Shown here piece by piece: positions 9,872 to 19,585 of a stretch of 64,000 nucleotides of DNA (positions within the stretch are counted from its first letter, which is position 1; every line of letters starts with the position of its first letter). A program made the translations under genes and the position numbers. Source of the DNA: Segniliparus rotundus DSM 44985 (GTDB lineage Bacteria; Actinomycetota; Actinomycetes; Mycobacteriales; Mycobacteriaceae); the NCBI RefSeq assembly GCF_000092825.1, contig NC_014168.1, positions 1,045,946 through 1,109,945 on the forward strand, written 5' to 3'. Under the pieces are notes generated by a model. The model saw only the letters and a list, made by a program, of their open reading frames with translations. It made no database searches and was not told the DNA's origin.

Positions 9872-9954
9872 CTCGTCTTCGACGGCCAGCCGAATGCCGA
9901 TCTGGCGCGCTTCCCCGGCGCCAGATCGGCATTCGGCTGGCCGTCGAAGACGAG
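9872..9954. repeat. 37-bp perfect inverted repeat between mraZ and rsmH
   Basis: The arms 9872-9908 and 9918-9954 are exact reverse complements (37 of 37) around a 9-base spacer, filling most of the 125-bp gap. No T-run follows, so it is not a standard terminator. In the mraZ-rsmH transcript it would form a very stable hairpin ending 26 nt before the rsmH ATG. No other copy was seen in the window. Confidence 0.95.
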
Positions 9955-9980
9955 GCGGCTCGTTGTCCAGAGGAGGCCTG

Positions 9981-10940
9981 ATGTCAGCGCAAGAGCCGCA
10001 ACACGTTCCTGTCCTGCTGCACCGGGTCGTGCAGCTCCTGGCCCCAGCGCTGAGCGCGCCCAATCCAGTCCTCGTGGACGCCACACTCGGCCTTGGCGGC
10101 CACACGAAGGCGCTTCTGGAGCGCTTCCCAGCGTTGCGGGTGGTCGGTGTTGATCGCGACGAGAAGGCGATCGAGGTGGCCCGCGCTCGCCTCGGCGCGT
10201 TGGCTGATCGTGTTCGTTTCGTCCACGCTCGCTTTGACGAAGTGGAGCACGCGCTCGGCGACGAGGCCGCGAACGGTTATTTGCTCGACCTCGGGGTGTC
10301 CTCGATGCAGCTCGACCAAGCCCAGCGAGGTTTCGCCTACTCGAAAGAGGCCCCGCTCGACATGCGCATGGACTCCTCGGCGGAGCTCACCGCAGCGGAA
10401 GTTCTGGCCACATACGAGGAGCGCGAGCTGGCCCGCGTCCTGAGAACATACGGCGAGGAGCGGTTCGCCTCCAGGATCGCGGCCGCGATAGTCCGCAGGA
10501 GGTCCACGGCCCCGCTCTCCAGCAGCGCCGAGCTTGTCCGGCTCATCGACGACGCGATCCCCGCGAAGGCGAAACGCACTGGAGGGCATCCGGCGAAGCG
10601 CACATTCCAAGCGCTCCGAGTCGAAGTGAACGACGAGCTCGGCAGCCTCAGGGCGGCGTTGCCGAAGGCCCTCGCCGCCCTTGCGCCTAGTGGCCGCATC
10701 GTCGTTCTCGCCTACCAGTCGCTTGAGGACCGGATCGTGAAAGAAGCATTCGCCCGAGCGACGACTTCTCGGACGCCGATCGGACTCCCGGTCGAACTCC
10801 CTGGTTTCGCGGCGGAATTCGTCTCGCTCACCCGTGGAGCAGAATTGGCGAGCGACGAGGAGATCGCGCAGAACTCCCGCGCCGCGTCGGTTCGGCTTCG
10901 CGGTGTCGAAAGGATTCCCCACGCAGAGGTGGACCGGTGA
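9981..10940 (+). CDS. rsmH: 16S rRNA m4C1402 N4-methyltransferase
   Basis: A 319-residue SAM-dependent methyltransferase (MraW). [13 protein letters not shown] at the start and [16 protein letters not shown] form the SAM-binding region. [18 protein letters not shown] is the family hallmark. [21 protein letters not shown] marks the C-terminal part. It methylates N4 of C1402 in 16S rRNA. The frame is open back to 9729, but AGGAGG just before ATG 9981 fixes the start. The stop overlaps the next gene by 4 bp. Confidence 0.95.
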   Translation: MSAQEPQHVPVLLHRVVQLLAPALSAPNPVLVDATLGLGGHTKALLERFPALRVVGVDRDEKAIEVARARLGALADRVRFVHARFDEVEHALGDEAANGYLLDLGVSSMQLDQAQRGFAYSKEAPLDMRMDSSAELTAAEVLATYEERELARVLRTYGEERFASRIAAAIVRRRSTAPLSSSAELVRLIDDAIPAKAKRTGGHPAKRTFQALRVEVNDELGSLRAALPKALAALAPSGRIVVLAYQSLEDRIVKEAFARATTSRTPIGLPVELPGFAAEFVSLTRGAELASDEEIAQNSRAASVRLRGVERIPHAEVDR

Positions 10941-11980
10941 CGCGCAACGGAGCAAAGGCGAGTGCCGCCCCCGCGACGCGGCAGCGTTCAAAAGCAGCCG
11001 CTCGCGCCTTGCGGCGCCGCGATATGCGCATGGGCCACGGCAGCGAACGGCGCCCGATTGTGGAGTCGAGCCGTCGGCAAGCGAGCCGCAACGCTTCGAA
11101 GGGATTCGCCCGCTCGGCCCTGCCGTCGCTGCCGGACGGGGAGAAGCTCTGGTGGATGATCGCCGTTCCGTCCAGAGAACTGCTGCGCCGGGTGCCTTTT
11201 GTGATTGGCGTTATGGGGCTTTTAGCCGTGGGGCTGGTCGCGACGCTCTGGCTCGCGACCAGGTCCACAGAGGACGCTTCGACCCTTTCCGCGATGCGCG
11301 GGCACAACCGCGAGCTCCAACAGGAGCAGGAGCGGCTTGAGCGCGATATGGAGCGTGGCCAGTCAGTGACCGAGCTCGCTCGGCGGGCCGGGGAGCTCGG
11401 CATGGTGCCCGCCAGGGACGTCGCAAAGTTCGTGCCGCAACCGGACGGCTCTGTGCAAGTCGTCGGCGACCTCAAGCCCGCAGAGGGAGCGCCAGAAGTG
11501 CCGCTCGACGGCGAGCCCTCGAAACCAGGCGATCCGTCCAAGAGGCAGCCGCCCGTTCCGAACAACTCCGGAACGTCGCACGAGGCAGCTCCTCCGCCCG
11601 CCGCACCTGCCCCCACCGAGTTGGACGACTCCGTGGAACGGGTCCGCCCGTCGCAGATCGCGCCCGATTCCCCCGACCAGGCCCCGCAGGCCGAAGCGCC
11701 CGAGCAGACGCAGCCCGGCTCCGCCGACCCGCAGGTTTCTTCGCTTCCGCCGGTCAACCCGGTGTCGCCGCTGTCGCAGACGGCGAACCAAGCTTCGACT
11801 GCGCAGCCCTCCGATATGTTCCCAGGGCTTCCCGCCGCGCCTGCGCCGCAAGCAGGGAGCCCTGCGCCGCTGGACCCCGCGCCTCCCCCGCTCCAGGCCC
11901 CCGACCCAGTAGCATCCCTGCCAAACACACCGGCCCAATCACAGCACATGGACCAACCCGAACAGGAATCGCATGAGTGA
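10937..11980 (+). CDS. FtsL-like membrane protein with proline-rich tail (Rv2164c-like)
   Basis: A 347-residue bitopic protein: a basic cytoplasmic N-terminus (about 1-85), one membrane helix near 90-110, a short coiled coil ([18 protein letters not shown], about 118-135), then a long Pro/Ala/Ser/Gln-rich extracytoplasmic tail. This size, topology and place between rsmH and ftsI correspond to the actinobacterial FtsL-position protein (Rv2164c), presumed to act with FtsB/FtsQ in the divisome. It starts at GTG, overlapping the rsmH stop as GTGA, and overlaps ftsI by 8 bp. Sequence identity to classical FtsL is low, so the call rests on topology and context. Confidence 0.8.
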   Translation: MTRNGAKASAAPATRQRSKAAARALRRRDMRMGHGSERRPIVESSRRQASRNASKGFARSALPSLPDGEKLWWMIAVPSRELLRRVPFVIGVMGLLAVGLVATLWLATRSTEDASTLSAMRGHNRELQQEQERLERDMERGQSVTELARRAGELGMVPARDVAKFVPQPDGSVQVVGDLKPAEGAPEVPLDGEPSKPGDPSKRQPPVPNNSGTSHEAAPPPAAPAPTELDDSVERVRPSQIAPDSPDQAPQAEAPEQTQPGSADPQVSSLPPVNPVSPLSQTANQASTAQPSDMFPGLPAAPAPQAGSPAPLDPAPPPLQAPDPVASLPNTPAQSQHMDQPEQESHE

Positions 11981-13853
11981 CCGAGCCCGCCGAACCGCGT
12001 TCGCCGCGGCCCGCGCGCCGCTCGCCAAATTGCGCGGCCCGCTGCACTGGTTCACCGCTCGCCGCAGGGTCGGGCTCGCAGTGACGTACCTCGCGCTCGG
12101 CGCGGTGGCGGTGCAACTGGTCTTCATCCAGACGATTTGGGCCGATCATTACAACTCGGAGGCCGCGAACCAGCGTTCGGTCACCATCGTCGACCCCGCC
12201 GTGCGCGGCGTCATCACCGACCGCAACGGTCGCAAGCTCGCGTTCACCGTCCAGTTGCGCAAGCTCACGTTCCAACCGCAGCGGATCCAAGCGAAATTCG
12301 AGAAAGAACACGCCGCGCACCCTGCGACCGCTCCTGCGGCGCAGGACAAGCTGGCGCAGATCGCCAAGGGCGTACACGACGCGCTCGGCGGTTCGGTGGG
12401 CGAGACGGAGCTCTTGGCCAATTTGCGGTCCGACAAGTCCTTCGTTTATCTCGCCAAACAGGTGGACCCGCAAGTCGCGGAGAAGATCTCCGAGCGTTTC
12501 CCGGACGTCGGTTCAGAGCCGCAGAACGTCCGCGTCTACCCGAACGATTCCCTCGGGGCCAATCTCGTCGGCTCGACCGGCGACGAAGGCCACGGCCAGA
12601 TCGGGCTGGAAGCGAGTTTGGACTCTGAGCTCGCGGGCCATGACGGCGCAGTGACCTATGACCGGACCAGCGACGGCGGCGTCATTCCAGGGAGCTGGAG
12701 AGACCGCCGTCCTGCCGTGAACGGCTCGGACGTGCAGCTCACCATCGACGCGGACACGCAGTACTACGTGCAGGAGCGGCTCCAAGAGGCGCTCGTGAAA
12801 TCGGGCGCGAAACATGTGAGCGCGGTGGTGCTGGACGCGAAAACCGGCGAAGTGCTGGCCATGGCCAATGATTCGACGTTCAACCCCGCGCTCGGCCTTG
12901 GCAACGCCAATCCAGACAGCTTGGGGAATCTTGCTGTTTCCAGCCCGTTCGAGCCCGGCTCTGTGAACAAGGTCATCACTGCTTCGGGAGTCATCGAATA
13001 CGGTCTCTCGACCCCGGACGAGGTGATCCCTGTGCCGGGCCTGCTCCAGATGGGCGGGGCGACGATCCACGACTTCCTCGGCCACGGCACTCTGCACTAC
13101 ACCACGACCGGCATCTTCGGCTTCTCGTCCAATATCGGCACGCTCATGCTGGCGCAGCGTCTCGGGGAAGACCGATTCATGGACTTGGTCAACAAGTTCG
13201 GCCTCGGGCAGCGCACCGATGTCGGCCTGCCGGGGGAGAGCGAAGGACAAGTCCCGCCGCGCGACCAATGGTCCGGCTCCACCTTCGCGAACCTGCCGAT
13301 CGGCCAAGGCTTGTCGATGACCCTGTTGCAGATGACCGACATGTACCAGGCCATCGCGAACGACGGGTTGCGGATGCCGCCCCGGATCATCCGCTCCATC
13401 GCAGGCCGTCTGGAGCCTCGGCCTGCCGGGGTCCAGGTCGTCCGGCCGGAGTCGGCGCGGACTGTGCGCGACATGTTCCGCGCGATCACCCAGAAAGACC
13501 CCATGGGCTATCAGCAGGGGACCGGCTCCACCGCTCGCGTCGCCGGGTATCAGATCAGCGGCAAGACCGGAACCGGCCAGCAGGTGAACCCGGACTGCGG
13601 GTGCTACTACGAGGACTTCCACAACAACATCACCTTCGCCGGCATCGCCCCAGCAGACAACCCGAGGTTTGTCGTGGGCCTGTACATGGACGCGCCGCCC
13701 AGGGGCGCGGACGGGTCCGGCCACCAGACGGCCGCCCCGCTTTTCCATGAGATCGCGCAATGGATGCTCACGCATTACGACGTGCCGCTCTCGCCCGAGC
13801 CCGCCCCGTGGTTCACCTTGAACGAGGACGCGCCGTCGCAGGACCCTCGCTAA
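11973..13853 (+). CDS. ftsI: septal peptidoglycan transpeptidase PbpB/FtsI
   Basis: A 626-residue class B penicillin-binding protein: a basic N-terminus, one membrane anchor (about 32-52), a dimerisation domain, and a transpeptidase domain. The domain has the nucleophile motif SVNK (about 329-332), SSN (about 384) and SGKTGTGQQ (about 529-537). It cross-links septal peptidoglycan with FtsW. The start overlaps the FtsL-like gene. The usual next gene, murE, is absent; instead the 3' end overlaps convergent glpX by 4 bp, so the cluster is broken here. Confidence 0.95.
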   Translation: MSDRARRTAFAAARAPLAKLRGPLHWFTARRRVGLAVTYLALGAVAVQLVFIQTIWADHYNSEAANQRSVTIVDPAVRGVITDRNGRKLAFTVQLRKLTFQPQRIQAKFEKEHAAHPATAPAAQDKLAQIAKGVHDALGGSVGETELLANLRSDKSFVYLAKQVDPQVAEKISERFPDVGSEPQNVRVYPNDSLGANLVGSTGDEGHGQIGLEASLDSELAGHDGAVTYDRTSDGGVIPGSWRDRRPAVNGSDVQLTIDADTQYYVQERLQEALVKSGAKHVSAVVLDAKTGEVLAMANDSTFNPALGLGNANPDSLGNLAVSSPFEPGSVNKVITASGVIEYGLSTPDEVIPVPGLLQMGGATIHDFLGHGTLHYTTTGIFGFSSNIGTLMLAQRLGEDRFMDLVNKFGLGQRTDVGLPGESEGQVPPRDQWSGSTFANLPIGQGLSMTLLQMTDMYQAIANDGLRMPPRIIRSIAGRLEPRPAGVQVVRPESARTVRDMFRAITQKDPMGYQQGTGSTARVAGYQISGKTGTGQQVNPDCGCYYEDFHNNITFAGIAPADNPRFVVGLYMDAPPRGADGSGHQTAAPLFHEIAQWMLTHYDVPLSPEPAPWFTLNEDAPSQDPR

Positions 13854-14872
13854 ACGAGGTCGCTGTACTCTTTGAGCTTCGTGATCCGGTGGTCCGCGTC
13901 GATGATCCGGACCGTGCCGGAGGTCGAGCGCATGACAATGGTCTGCGTCGTGGCGCGGGAGCCGTGGTAGCGGACCCCGCGCAAAAGGTCCCCGTCGGTG
14001 ACCCCGGTGGCGGCGAAGAAGATGTTGTCGCCCGCGACGAGGTCTGTGGCGTGCAGGACTCGGTTGAGGTCGTGCCCAGCGTCGACGGCCTTCTGGCGCT
14101 CGGCTTCGTCGGTCGGTGCGAGGACGGCTTGGAACGCGCCGCCGAGGCAGCGGATCGCGGCGGCGGCGATGATGCCTTCCGGCGTCCCGCCGATCCCCAT
14201 CAAAATGTCCGTGCCCGAGCCAGGCCGGGCAGCCGCGATCGCGCCCGCCACATCGCCGTCAGAGATCAGGCGGATCCGCGCGCCGGTCTCTCGGATCTCA
14301 CCGATCAGATCGTGGTGGCGGGGCCGGTCGAGGACGACCACGGTGACGTCCGACGGCTCGACCCCTTTCGCCTTGGCGACCCGGGCGATGTTCTCGGCCG
14401 TGGACGCGGTGATGTCGATGACGTCGGCGGCTTCGGGGCCGGTCGCGATCTTGCGCATGTAGAAAACAGCAGAGGGGTCGAACATCGCGCCCCGGTCGGC
14501 CACGGCGAGGACGGCGATGGCCCCGGGCATCCCCTTGCTCATGAGCGTGGTGCCGTCCACAGGGTCCACGGCGACGTCGCAGTCGGGGCCGTCGCCGTCG
14601 CCGACCTCTTCGCCGTTGTAGAGCATCGGGGCGTTGTCCTTCTCGCCCTCGCCGATCACGACGACGCCGCGCATGGACACGGTCGCCAGCAATTGGCGGA
14701 TGGCGTTGACAGCCGCCCCGTCGCCAGCCTCTTTCTGGCCTCTCCCCACCCAACGCCCCGCGGCGAGAGCGCCGGCCTCGGTGGCGCGGGCGAGTTCCAT
14801 CGCGAGGTTGCGGTCTGGCGAGACCGGGTGGGCGGGAACCTCGTGATGATGCGTGCCAGAAGGGGAAGTCAT
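13850..14872 (-). CDS. glpX: class II fructose-1,6-bisphosphatase
   Basis: A 340-residue GlpX phosphatase, the gluconeogenic fructose-1,6-bisphosphatase of mycobacteria. It has [35 protein letters not shown] and the Li-sensitive phosphatase motif [12 protein letters not shown] (about 100-112), supplying metal ligands. [21 protein letters not shown] follows later. A TACACT box lies 8 nt before the ATG, suggesting a leaderless transcript. It begins a block ordered like Rv1099c-Rv1112. Confidence 0.95.
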   Translation of the reverse strand: MTSPSGTHHHEVPAHPVSPDRNLAMELARATEAGALAAGRWVGRGQKEAGDGAAVNAIRQLLATVSMRGVVVIGEGEKDNAPMLYNGEEVGDGDGPDCDVAVDPVDGTTLMSKGMPGAIAVLAVADRGAMFDPSAVFYMRKIATGPEAADVIDITASTAENIARVAKAKGVEPSDVTVVVLDRPRHHDLIGEIRETGARIRLISDGDVAGAIAAARPGSGTDILMGIGGTPEGIIAAAAIRCLGGAFQAVLAPTDEAERQKAVDAGHDLNRVLHATDLVAGDNIFFAATGVTDGDLLRGVRYHGSRATTQTIVMRSTSGTVRIIDADHRITKLKEYSDLV

Positions 14873-14880
14873 AGATCGGA

Positions 14881-14886
14881 AGTGTA
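14881..14886 (-). promoter_or_regulatory. -10 box for leaderless glpX
   Basis: TACACT on the minus strand, 8 nt before the glpX ATG. Confidence 0.45.
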
Positions 14887-14997
14887 GTAGACCCCTCTGC
14901 GGAGCGTGCGGTTTGCTGCTAGCATCGGCTCTACCTGATGCGGCGGGGCGGCATGTGACCGCCCCCAGGCATTCCCCTGAGGAGGTGAGCGTCAGTC

Positions 14998-15693
14998 ATG
15001 AGACCGCGTGCCGCTGTGCTTGCTCTCGTTTTGCTGGCCGCGCTCACCCCAGGATGCGGGCCAGCTCAGCAGTCACAGGGCCCGAAGCCTGCCGTCGCGG
15101 AGCGAGCGGGCCTGGACGATCCGGTTCTGCCGTTGTCGCCGACGCTCAACCAGTTCCTCAAACCTGAGGTCACTGAGCTCTCTTGGCACGACAAGCCCGA
15201 CTCCTCGGAGTGGTCGGTCATGCCCGCCGAATGCCAGCTGGTGGGAGAAGCGGGCTACGCCGACCAGTGGGGGCAGTCCTGGACGAAGTTCCGAAGGCTT
15301 GTCCTCGCCGACGCGAAGAGCGCCCACCCCCCGTTCGTCGACACGGTGAGCGATGTCTGGATAGAAGAGATCATGGTGCAATACCCCGGCGAAGCGGCAG
15401 CTCGGAGCGCCTATGACGGCATGACCAGAAATTTCTCCAGATGCGACAACCGGATGATCTCTTCGAAGAGCAAACTGGGCACGGTCACCCCGTGGCTGCC
15501 CAAGGTGCACGAGCTCACCTCCAGCAAAGCGAGATGGGAGAACCTCCAAGGCGGTTCGACATACTGGGGCTGCGCCTCTGAGGCGAGGCTGAGCGGCTAT
15601 TCCATCGTGTCGGCGACCTTGTGCAGCCGTGACCCCAAACGCGCCGAGACGGTGGCCAAAATTGCCGACCTGATGGGCGACGTCCGCGCATAA
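14998..15693 (+). CDS. secreted lipoprotein, PknH-sensor-like
   Basis: A 231-residue precursor with a typical lipoprotein signal: MRPR, a hydrophobic stretch, and lipobox LTPGC, lipidated at Cys 20. The mature part contains several paired cysteines (PAECQ, SRCDN, WGCAS, TLCSR). It shows the pattern PAEC...W..F...V..Y P that resembles the extracytoplasmic PknH sensor-domain family shared by several mycobacterial lipoproteins. That family assignment is by pattern only. AGGAGGT at 14980-14986 supports the ATG. It lies between glpX and tldD with no M. tuberculosis counterpart that I recall at this place. Confidence 0.72.
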   Translation: MRPRAAVLALVLLAALTPGCGPAQQSQGPKPAVAERAGLDDPVLPLSPTLNQFLKPEVTELSWHDKPDSSEWSVMPAECQLVGEAGYADQWGQSWTKFRRLVLADAKSAHPPFVDTVSDVWIEEIMVQYPGEAAARSAYDGMTRNFSRCDNRMISSKSKLGTVTPWLPKVHELTSSKARWENLQGGSTYWGCASEARLSGYSIVSATLCSRDPKRAETVAKIADLMGDVRA

Positions 15694-15700
15694 GGGGCTG

Positions 15701-15706
15701 TAGGCT
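15701..15706 (+). promoter_or_regulatory. -10 box for leaderless tldD
   Basis: TAGGCT ends 7 nt before the tldD ATG. The identical hexamer at the same spacing precedes acs, nth and the CobW GTPase gene. Confidence 0.5.
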
Positions 15707-15713
15707 CGCTCAT

Positions 15714-17225
15714 ATGCCTTCCGTCGATTCGGATTTCTTAGCCTTGCCGCTCGGGCAGCTCGCCGACGCGGCGCTGTCCGAGGCCAGATCGCTCGGGGCG
15801 AGCCACGCGGATCTGCGGGTGCATCGGCTCGCCGAGGAGTCGATCAGCCTGCGCGACGCGAAACCGCAGAGCGTCACGAGCGCGACCCGTTCGGGGTTCG
15901 CGGTGCGGGTCCTCGTGGACGGCGTGTGGGGTTTCGCGTCCAGCGTGAGCATGACCGCGGAGTCCGCTGTCCTCGTCGCCAAGCAGGCCGTCCTCATCGC
16001 TCGCTCGCTCGCCCCGCTCGCCGTGGAACGAGTCCAGCTCGCGGACGAGCCCGTCTATCCGGACGCCGTCTGGGTGGGCGAGTACGAACGCGACCCGTTC
16101 TCCGTGCCGACAGCGGAGAAAGTGGCGCTGCTCGCTGACTATTGCGGGCGCCTTCTCGCCGCGGATCCCGTGGCGCACGCGACAGCGCACGTCCTGACGG
16201 TCAAAGAGCAGAGCTTCTACGCCGACCTGGCAGGGTCTCGCGTCACCCAGCAGCGCGTCCGACTGCATCCGCAGCTCGAGGCGACCACCGTCGACCAAGC
16301 AGCAGGCGTGTTCGAGACGATGCGCACCCTCGCCCCGCCGGTCGGCCGAGGCTGGGAGTACCTGGACGAGCGGGGCAGTTGGGACTGGGCGGACGAATTG
16401 GCCCGCATGCCGCAGCTGCTCGCCGAGAAGGCCAAAGCCCCAAGCGTCGCAGCGGGGCCGACCGACCTGGTGATCGCGCCTTCCAACCTTTGGCTCACCA
16501 TCCACGAGTCCATCGGCCACGCCACGGAGTACGACCGGGCCATCGGCTACGAAGCGGCTTACGCGGGCACGTCGTTCGCGACCCCGGACAAACTCGGAGC
16601 GCTCCAATACGGCAGCCCGATCATGCACGTCACGGCCGACCGGAACATTGCGCACGGCCTCGCGACCGTCGGCTGGGACGATGAGGGCGTGGCCACCGGG
16701 CGTTGGGACATCGTCAAAGACGGCTTGCTGGTCGGTTACCAGCTCGACCGGGCATTCGCGCTCCGCCTCGGCCTTGACCGCTCCAACGGCTGCTCGTACG
16801 CCGATTCTGCGCACCACGTGCCGATCCAACGGATGGCGAACATATCTCTTGAACCGGACCGGCAGACCGACCGCAGCACGCAGGAGCTCATCGGCGCGGT
16901 CGAGAAAGGGATCTATATCGAGGGCGACAAGTCGTGGTCCATCGACATGCAGCGCTACAACTTCCAATTCACCGGGCAGCGGTTCTGGCGGATCGAAGGC
17001 GGCAAGCTCGCCGGCCAGCTGCGGGATGTGGCGTACCAAGCGACCACCACGGACTTCTGGGGCTCCATGGAGGCCGTCGGCGGCGAGAGCACCTGGGTTT
17101 TGGGGGGCGCGTTCAACTGCGGCAAAGCGCAACCAGGACAAGTCGCAGCGGTCAGCCACGGCTGCCCCTCTGCCTTGTTCCGGCAAGTCAGAGTGCTCAA
17201 CACCGCGCAGGAAGGGAAGGCATGA
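15714..17225 (+). CDS. tldD: TldD-type metalloprotease
   Basis: A 503-residue member of the TldD/PmbA family. The zinc motif HEXXXH is present as IHESIGHATE near residue 263, and a downstream GCSYADSAHH and Cys/His-rich C-terminus are as in TldD. In other bacteria TldD and its non-catalytic partner TldE form a heterodimer that degrades unfolded peptides and matures some ribosomal peptides. The 3' end overlaps the partner gene by 4 bp (ATGA), supporting a stoichiometric complex. Confidence 0.93.
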   Translation: MPSVDSDFLALPLGQLADAALSEARSLGASHADLRVHRLAEESISLRDAKPQSVTSATRSGFAVRVLVDGVWGFASSVSMTAESAVLVAKQAVLIARSLAPLAVERVQLADEPVYPDAVWVGEYERDPFSVPTAEKVALLADYCGRLLAADPVAHATAHVLTVKEQSFYADLAGSRVTQQRVRLHPQLEATTVDQAAGVFETMRTLAPPVGRGWEYLDERGSWDWADELARMPQLLAEKAKAPSVAAGPTDLVIAPSNLWLTIHESIGHATEYDRAIGYEAAYAGTSFATPDKLGALQYGSPIMHVTADRNIAHGLATVGWDDEGVATGRWDIVKDGLLVGYQLDRAFALRLGLDRSNGCSYADSAHHVPIQRMANISLEPDRQTDRSTQELIGAVEKGIYIEGDKSWSIDMQRYNFQFTGQRFWRIEGGKLAGQLRDVAYQATTTDFWGSMEAVGGESTWVLGGAFNCGKAQPGQVAAVSHGCPSALFRQVRVLNTAQEGKA

Positions 17226-18604
17226 GCAGGCAAGCGCCAAGCGCGCAAAATCTTGTGGACGCGGCGCTCTCCATCGCGAAGGCCGACCAGACCGCCGTCA
17301 TCGTGCAGGAGAAGAGCGAAGCCTCGTTGCGCTGGGCGAACAGCACCATGACGACGAACGGCGTGTCCTTTTCCCGTTCGGTGTCCGTGGTCTCGGTGGT
17401 CGGCGAGTCCGTCGGGACGCGCACCGCCACCGTCGCCGACCCGGACGAGCTCGCCGAACTCGTCGCGGGCAGCGAAGCCGCCGCGCGGTCATTGCCCGCG
17501 GCAGAGGGAGCTCTCCCGTTTGTCGACGGCGCCGTCGACGGGGATTGGGGCAGCCCAGCTCCGACCACGGACGTCGAAGTCTTTTCGGGCCTCGTCCGAG
17601 ACCTGCCGAAGGGCTTCGGCTCCGTGCCGCAGTCGTCGGCGGGCCGGGGCGGGGCGACGTTGTACGGTTTCGCGCACCACGAGCTCACCACCACTTTCCT
17701 TGGATCGTCCACGGGGCTGCGCAAGAGGTTCGCCCAGCCCCAAGGCTCGGTCGAAATCAACGCGAAACAAGGAGCGGCCAGCGTTTGGGCGGGCCGGAGC
17801 ACCGAGGACTTCGCCGACTTCGACACAGACGGGCTGCTCGCGGAATTGTCGAACAGGATCTCGTGGTCGAGCAAGAAGATCGATCTGCCCGCAGGGCGCT
17901 ACGAGACCATCCTGCCGCCCGGTCCAGTCGCCGACCTGCTCATCTACTTGTACTGGTGCATGGAAGGGCGTTCGGCGCAGGAGGGCCACAGCCCGTTCTC
18001 CCGCGCGGGCGGCACCCGCGTGGGGGAGCGGCTCGGCTCGCTGGGCCTGTCCCTCTACAGCGACCCGGCAGAACCGGGCCTCGCATGCGCGCCCTTTGTG
18101 GCGACTGCGGAGTCGGGGGATCATCTGTCTGTTTTCGACAACGGCCTGGACATCAGCCGCGTCGACTGGATCAAGGACGGCGTCATCGAGCGCCTCGTGT
18201 ACCCGAGGGCGCTGGCCGCGAAGTTCGGGCAGCCGGTCGCGGTGCCGGCGGACAACCTCGTCCTGACCGGAGGGCAGGGCAGCACCGAGGATCTGGTGGC
18301 GCAGACCGAGCGAGGCCTGTTGCTCACCACCCTGTGGTACATCCGCATGCTCGACCCGGCGACGTTGTTGCTCACGGGCCTCACGCGCGACGGGGTGTAC
18401 CTCGTGGAGGACGGCAAGGTGGTGGGCGAGGTGAACAACTTCCGCTTCAACGAGAGCCCGCTCGACCTCCTGCGCCGGGCCAGCCAAGCGGGAGCGTCCG
18501 AGCGGAGTCTGCCAAGGGAATGGAAAGACTACTTCCAGCGCACAGCAACCCCGCCGTTGCGGATACCCGATTTCCACATGTCATCGGTCAGTCAAGCCAC
18601 ATAA
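17222..18604 (+). CDS. tldE: TldE/PmbA, partner subunit of TldD
   Basis: A 460-residue TldD/PmbA-family protein lacking the HEXXXH motif, as expected for the TldE subunit. SLRWANSTMTTNGVSFSRS and the C-terminal FRFNESPLDLLRRAS are family segments. The frame is open from 16934, but the ATG overlapping the tldD stop gives the family's normal length and N-terminus. It presumably shapes substrate entry to the TldD active site. Confidence 0.9.
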   Translation: MSRQAPSAQNLVDAALSIAKADQTAVIVQEKSEASLRWANSTMTTNGVSFSRSVSVVSVVGESVGTRTATVADPDELAELVAGSEAAARSLPAAEGALPFVDGAVDGDWGSPAPTTDVEVFSGLVRDLPKGFGSVPQSSAGRGGATLYGFAHHELTTTFLGSSTGLRKRFAQPQGSVEINAKQGAASVWAGRSTEDFADFDTDGLLAELSNRISWSSKKIDLPAGRYETILPPGPVADLLIYLYWCMEGRSAQEGHSPFSRAGGTRVGERLGSLGLSLYSDPAEPGLACAPFVATAESGDHLSVFDNGLDISRVDWIKDGVIERLVYPRALAAKFGQPVAVPADNLVLTGGQGSTEDLVAQTERGLLLTTLWYIRMLDPATLLLTGLTRDGVYLVEDGKVVGEVNNFRFNESPLDLLRRASQAGASERSLPREWKDYFQRTATPPLRIPDFHMSSVSQAT

Positions 18605-18708
18605 GCGATTTCTCTCGTCAGGGCGTTGGCGGTGAAGGCTTTGCGCGTCCCGCGCAGCTTGCGGCTTGGGAATTGGCGCGCGACCGGAGCCCCTGGCAGA
18701 CTAGACAG

Positions 18709-19323
18709 ATGAGCACGCAGAAGAAGCACCGGTTGCTGCACGACCAGCGAGACATGCTGCTGTCGCTCGCGCCGCTGGTGCTCGGCTGCCTCCTCGTCGC
18801 GGGGCTCGCGGGGCAATGCAGCTTTTCCCCTTCCGGTTTCTCCGGGCCCGCGAAGGCCGTGAGCGAGATCAAAAATGTGGACGCGAAGCGATCGCTCGAA
18901 GAGGCCGCGCGGTTCTTCCCGTTTCCCGTCCGCACGCCGGTCGCGCCCGAGCAGTGGCGCACCATCGCGGTGGACCGAGGCGAGATCAATAGAGTGAATA
19001 TGAAAAACGCCGGCCTGCGGTCCGAGCAGATCTCGGTGAACTATCTGAGCCCGGCCGGCCGCGCCTACCGGCTCACCCAGACCGACGCGGCTGTTGCCGA
19101 TGTGATCTCCTGGCTGGGCTTGGCGAAGAGCGAGGACAAAGGCGCGCGCGACACCGGCGCAGCGCATTGGGCGGTCGTGGGACAAGGTCCGAACAAGGCG
19201 TGGATTTGGGATGATGGCCGCTCAAGAATCGCGCTTTGCGCCACGAACGGCGACGACGGCGCGTTCGAGCGCCTCGCCGCCGCAGTGGTCGCAGCTCCGA
19301 TCGCCCACGCCGAACACGAATAA
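18709..19323 (+). CDS. DUF4245 membrane-anchored protein
   Basis: A 204-residue protein with a short basic N-terminus, one membrane segment (RDMLLSLAPLVLGCLLVAGL, about 14-33) and an extracytoplasmic domain. FPFPVRTPVAPEQWR and a VNYLSPAGRAYRLTQTDA segment are typical of DUF4245. The family sits between glpX and xseB in mycobacteria, as it does here apart from the inserted lipoprotein and tldDE genes. Function unknown. It is convergent with xseB, 13 bp apart. Confidence 0.82.
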   Translation: MSTQKKHRLLHDQRDMLLSLAPLVLGCLLVAGLAGQCSFSPSGFSGPAKAVSEIKNVDAKRSLEEAARFFPFPVRTPVAPEQWRTIAVDRGEINRVNMKNAGLRSEQISVNYLSPAGRAYRLTQTDAAVADVISWLGLAKSEDKGARDTGAAHWAVVGQGPNKAWIWDDGRSRIALCATNGDDGAFERLAAAVVAAPIAHAEHE

Positions 19324-19336
19324 CCGGCCACAGGGT

Positions 19337-19585
19337 TCAGTGATGCGGTTCTTCTGATTCCGGGTCAGCGGCTGCCTCTTCCGCTTCGTTCAAGACCGCT
19401 TCCACCCGCTTGGAGGCGCCGTCAAGGTGCTCTTCGCAGCGTTTGACCAGTGCTTCGCCGCGCTCCCACAGCGCCACGGACACATCCAGGCTGAGCCCGC
19501 CCTGTTCGAGCTGGCGCACCACGTCGACGAGTTCCTCCCGGGCCTCTTCATAGCCGAGTTCTTGGGTCGGACGGGTTTCAGTCAC
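19337..19585 (-). CDS. xseB: exodeoxyribonuclease VII small subunit
   Basis: An 82-residue helical protein with the XseB pattern [19 protein letters not shown], then [20 protein letters not shown] and an acidic tail. Several copies bind XseA to form exonuclease VII, which degrades single-stranded DNA from both ends. The ATG overlaps the xseA stop by 4 bp. Confidence 0.93.
   Translation of the reverse strand: MTETRPTQELGYEEAREELVDVVRQLEQGGLSLDVSVALWERGEALVKRCEEHLDGASKRVEAVLNEAEEAAADPESEEPHH

Noticed and set aside
15738-17240. 500-residue open frame antisense to tldD
   Set aside because: Composition is Arg/Asp/His-rich as in GC-skewed antisense frames. The plus strand encodes an unmistakable TldD with HEXXXH.
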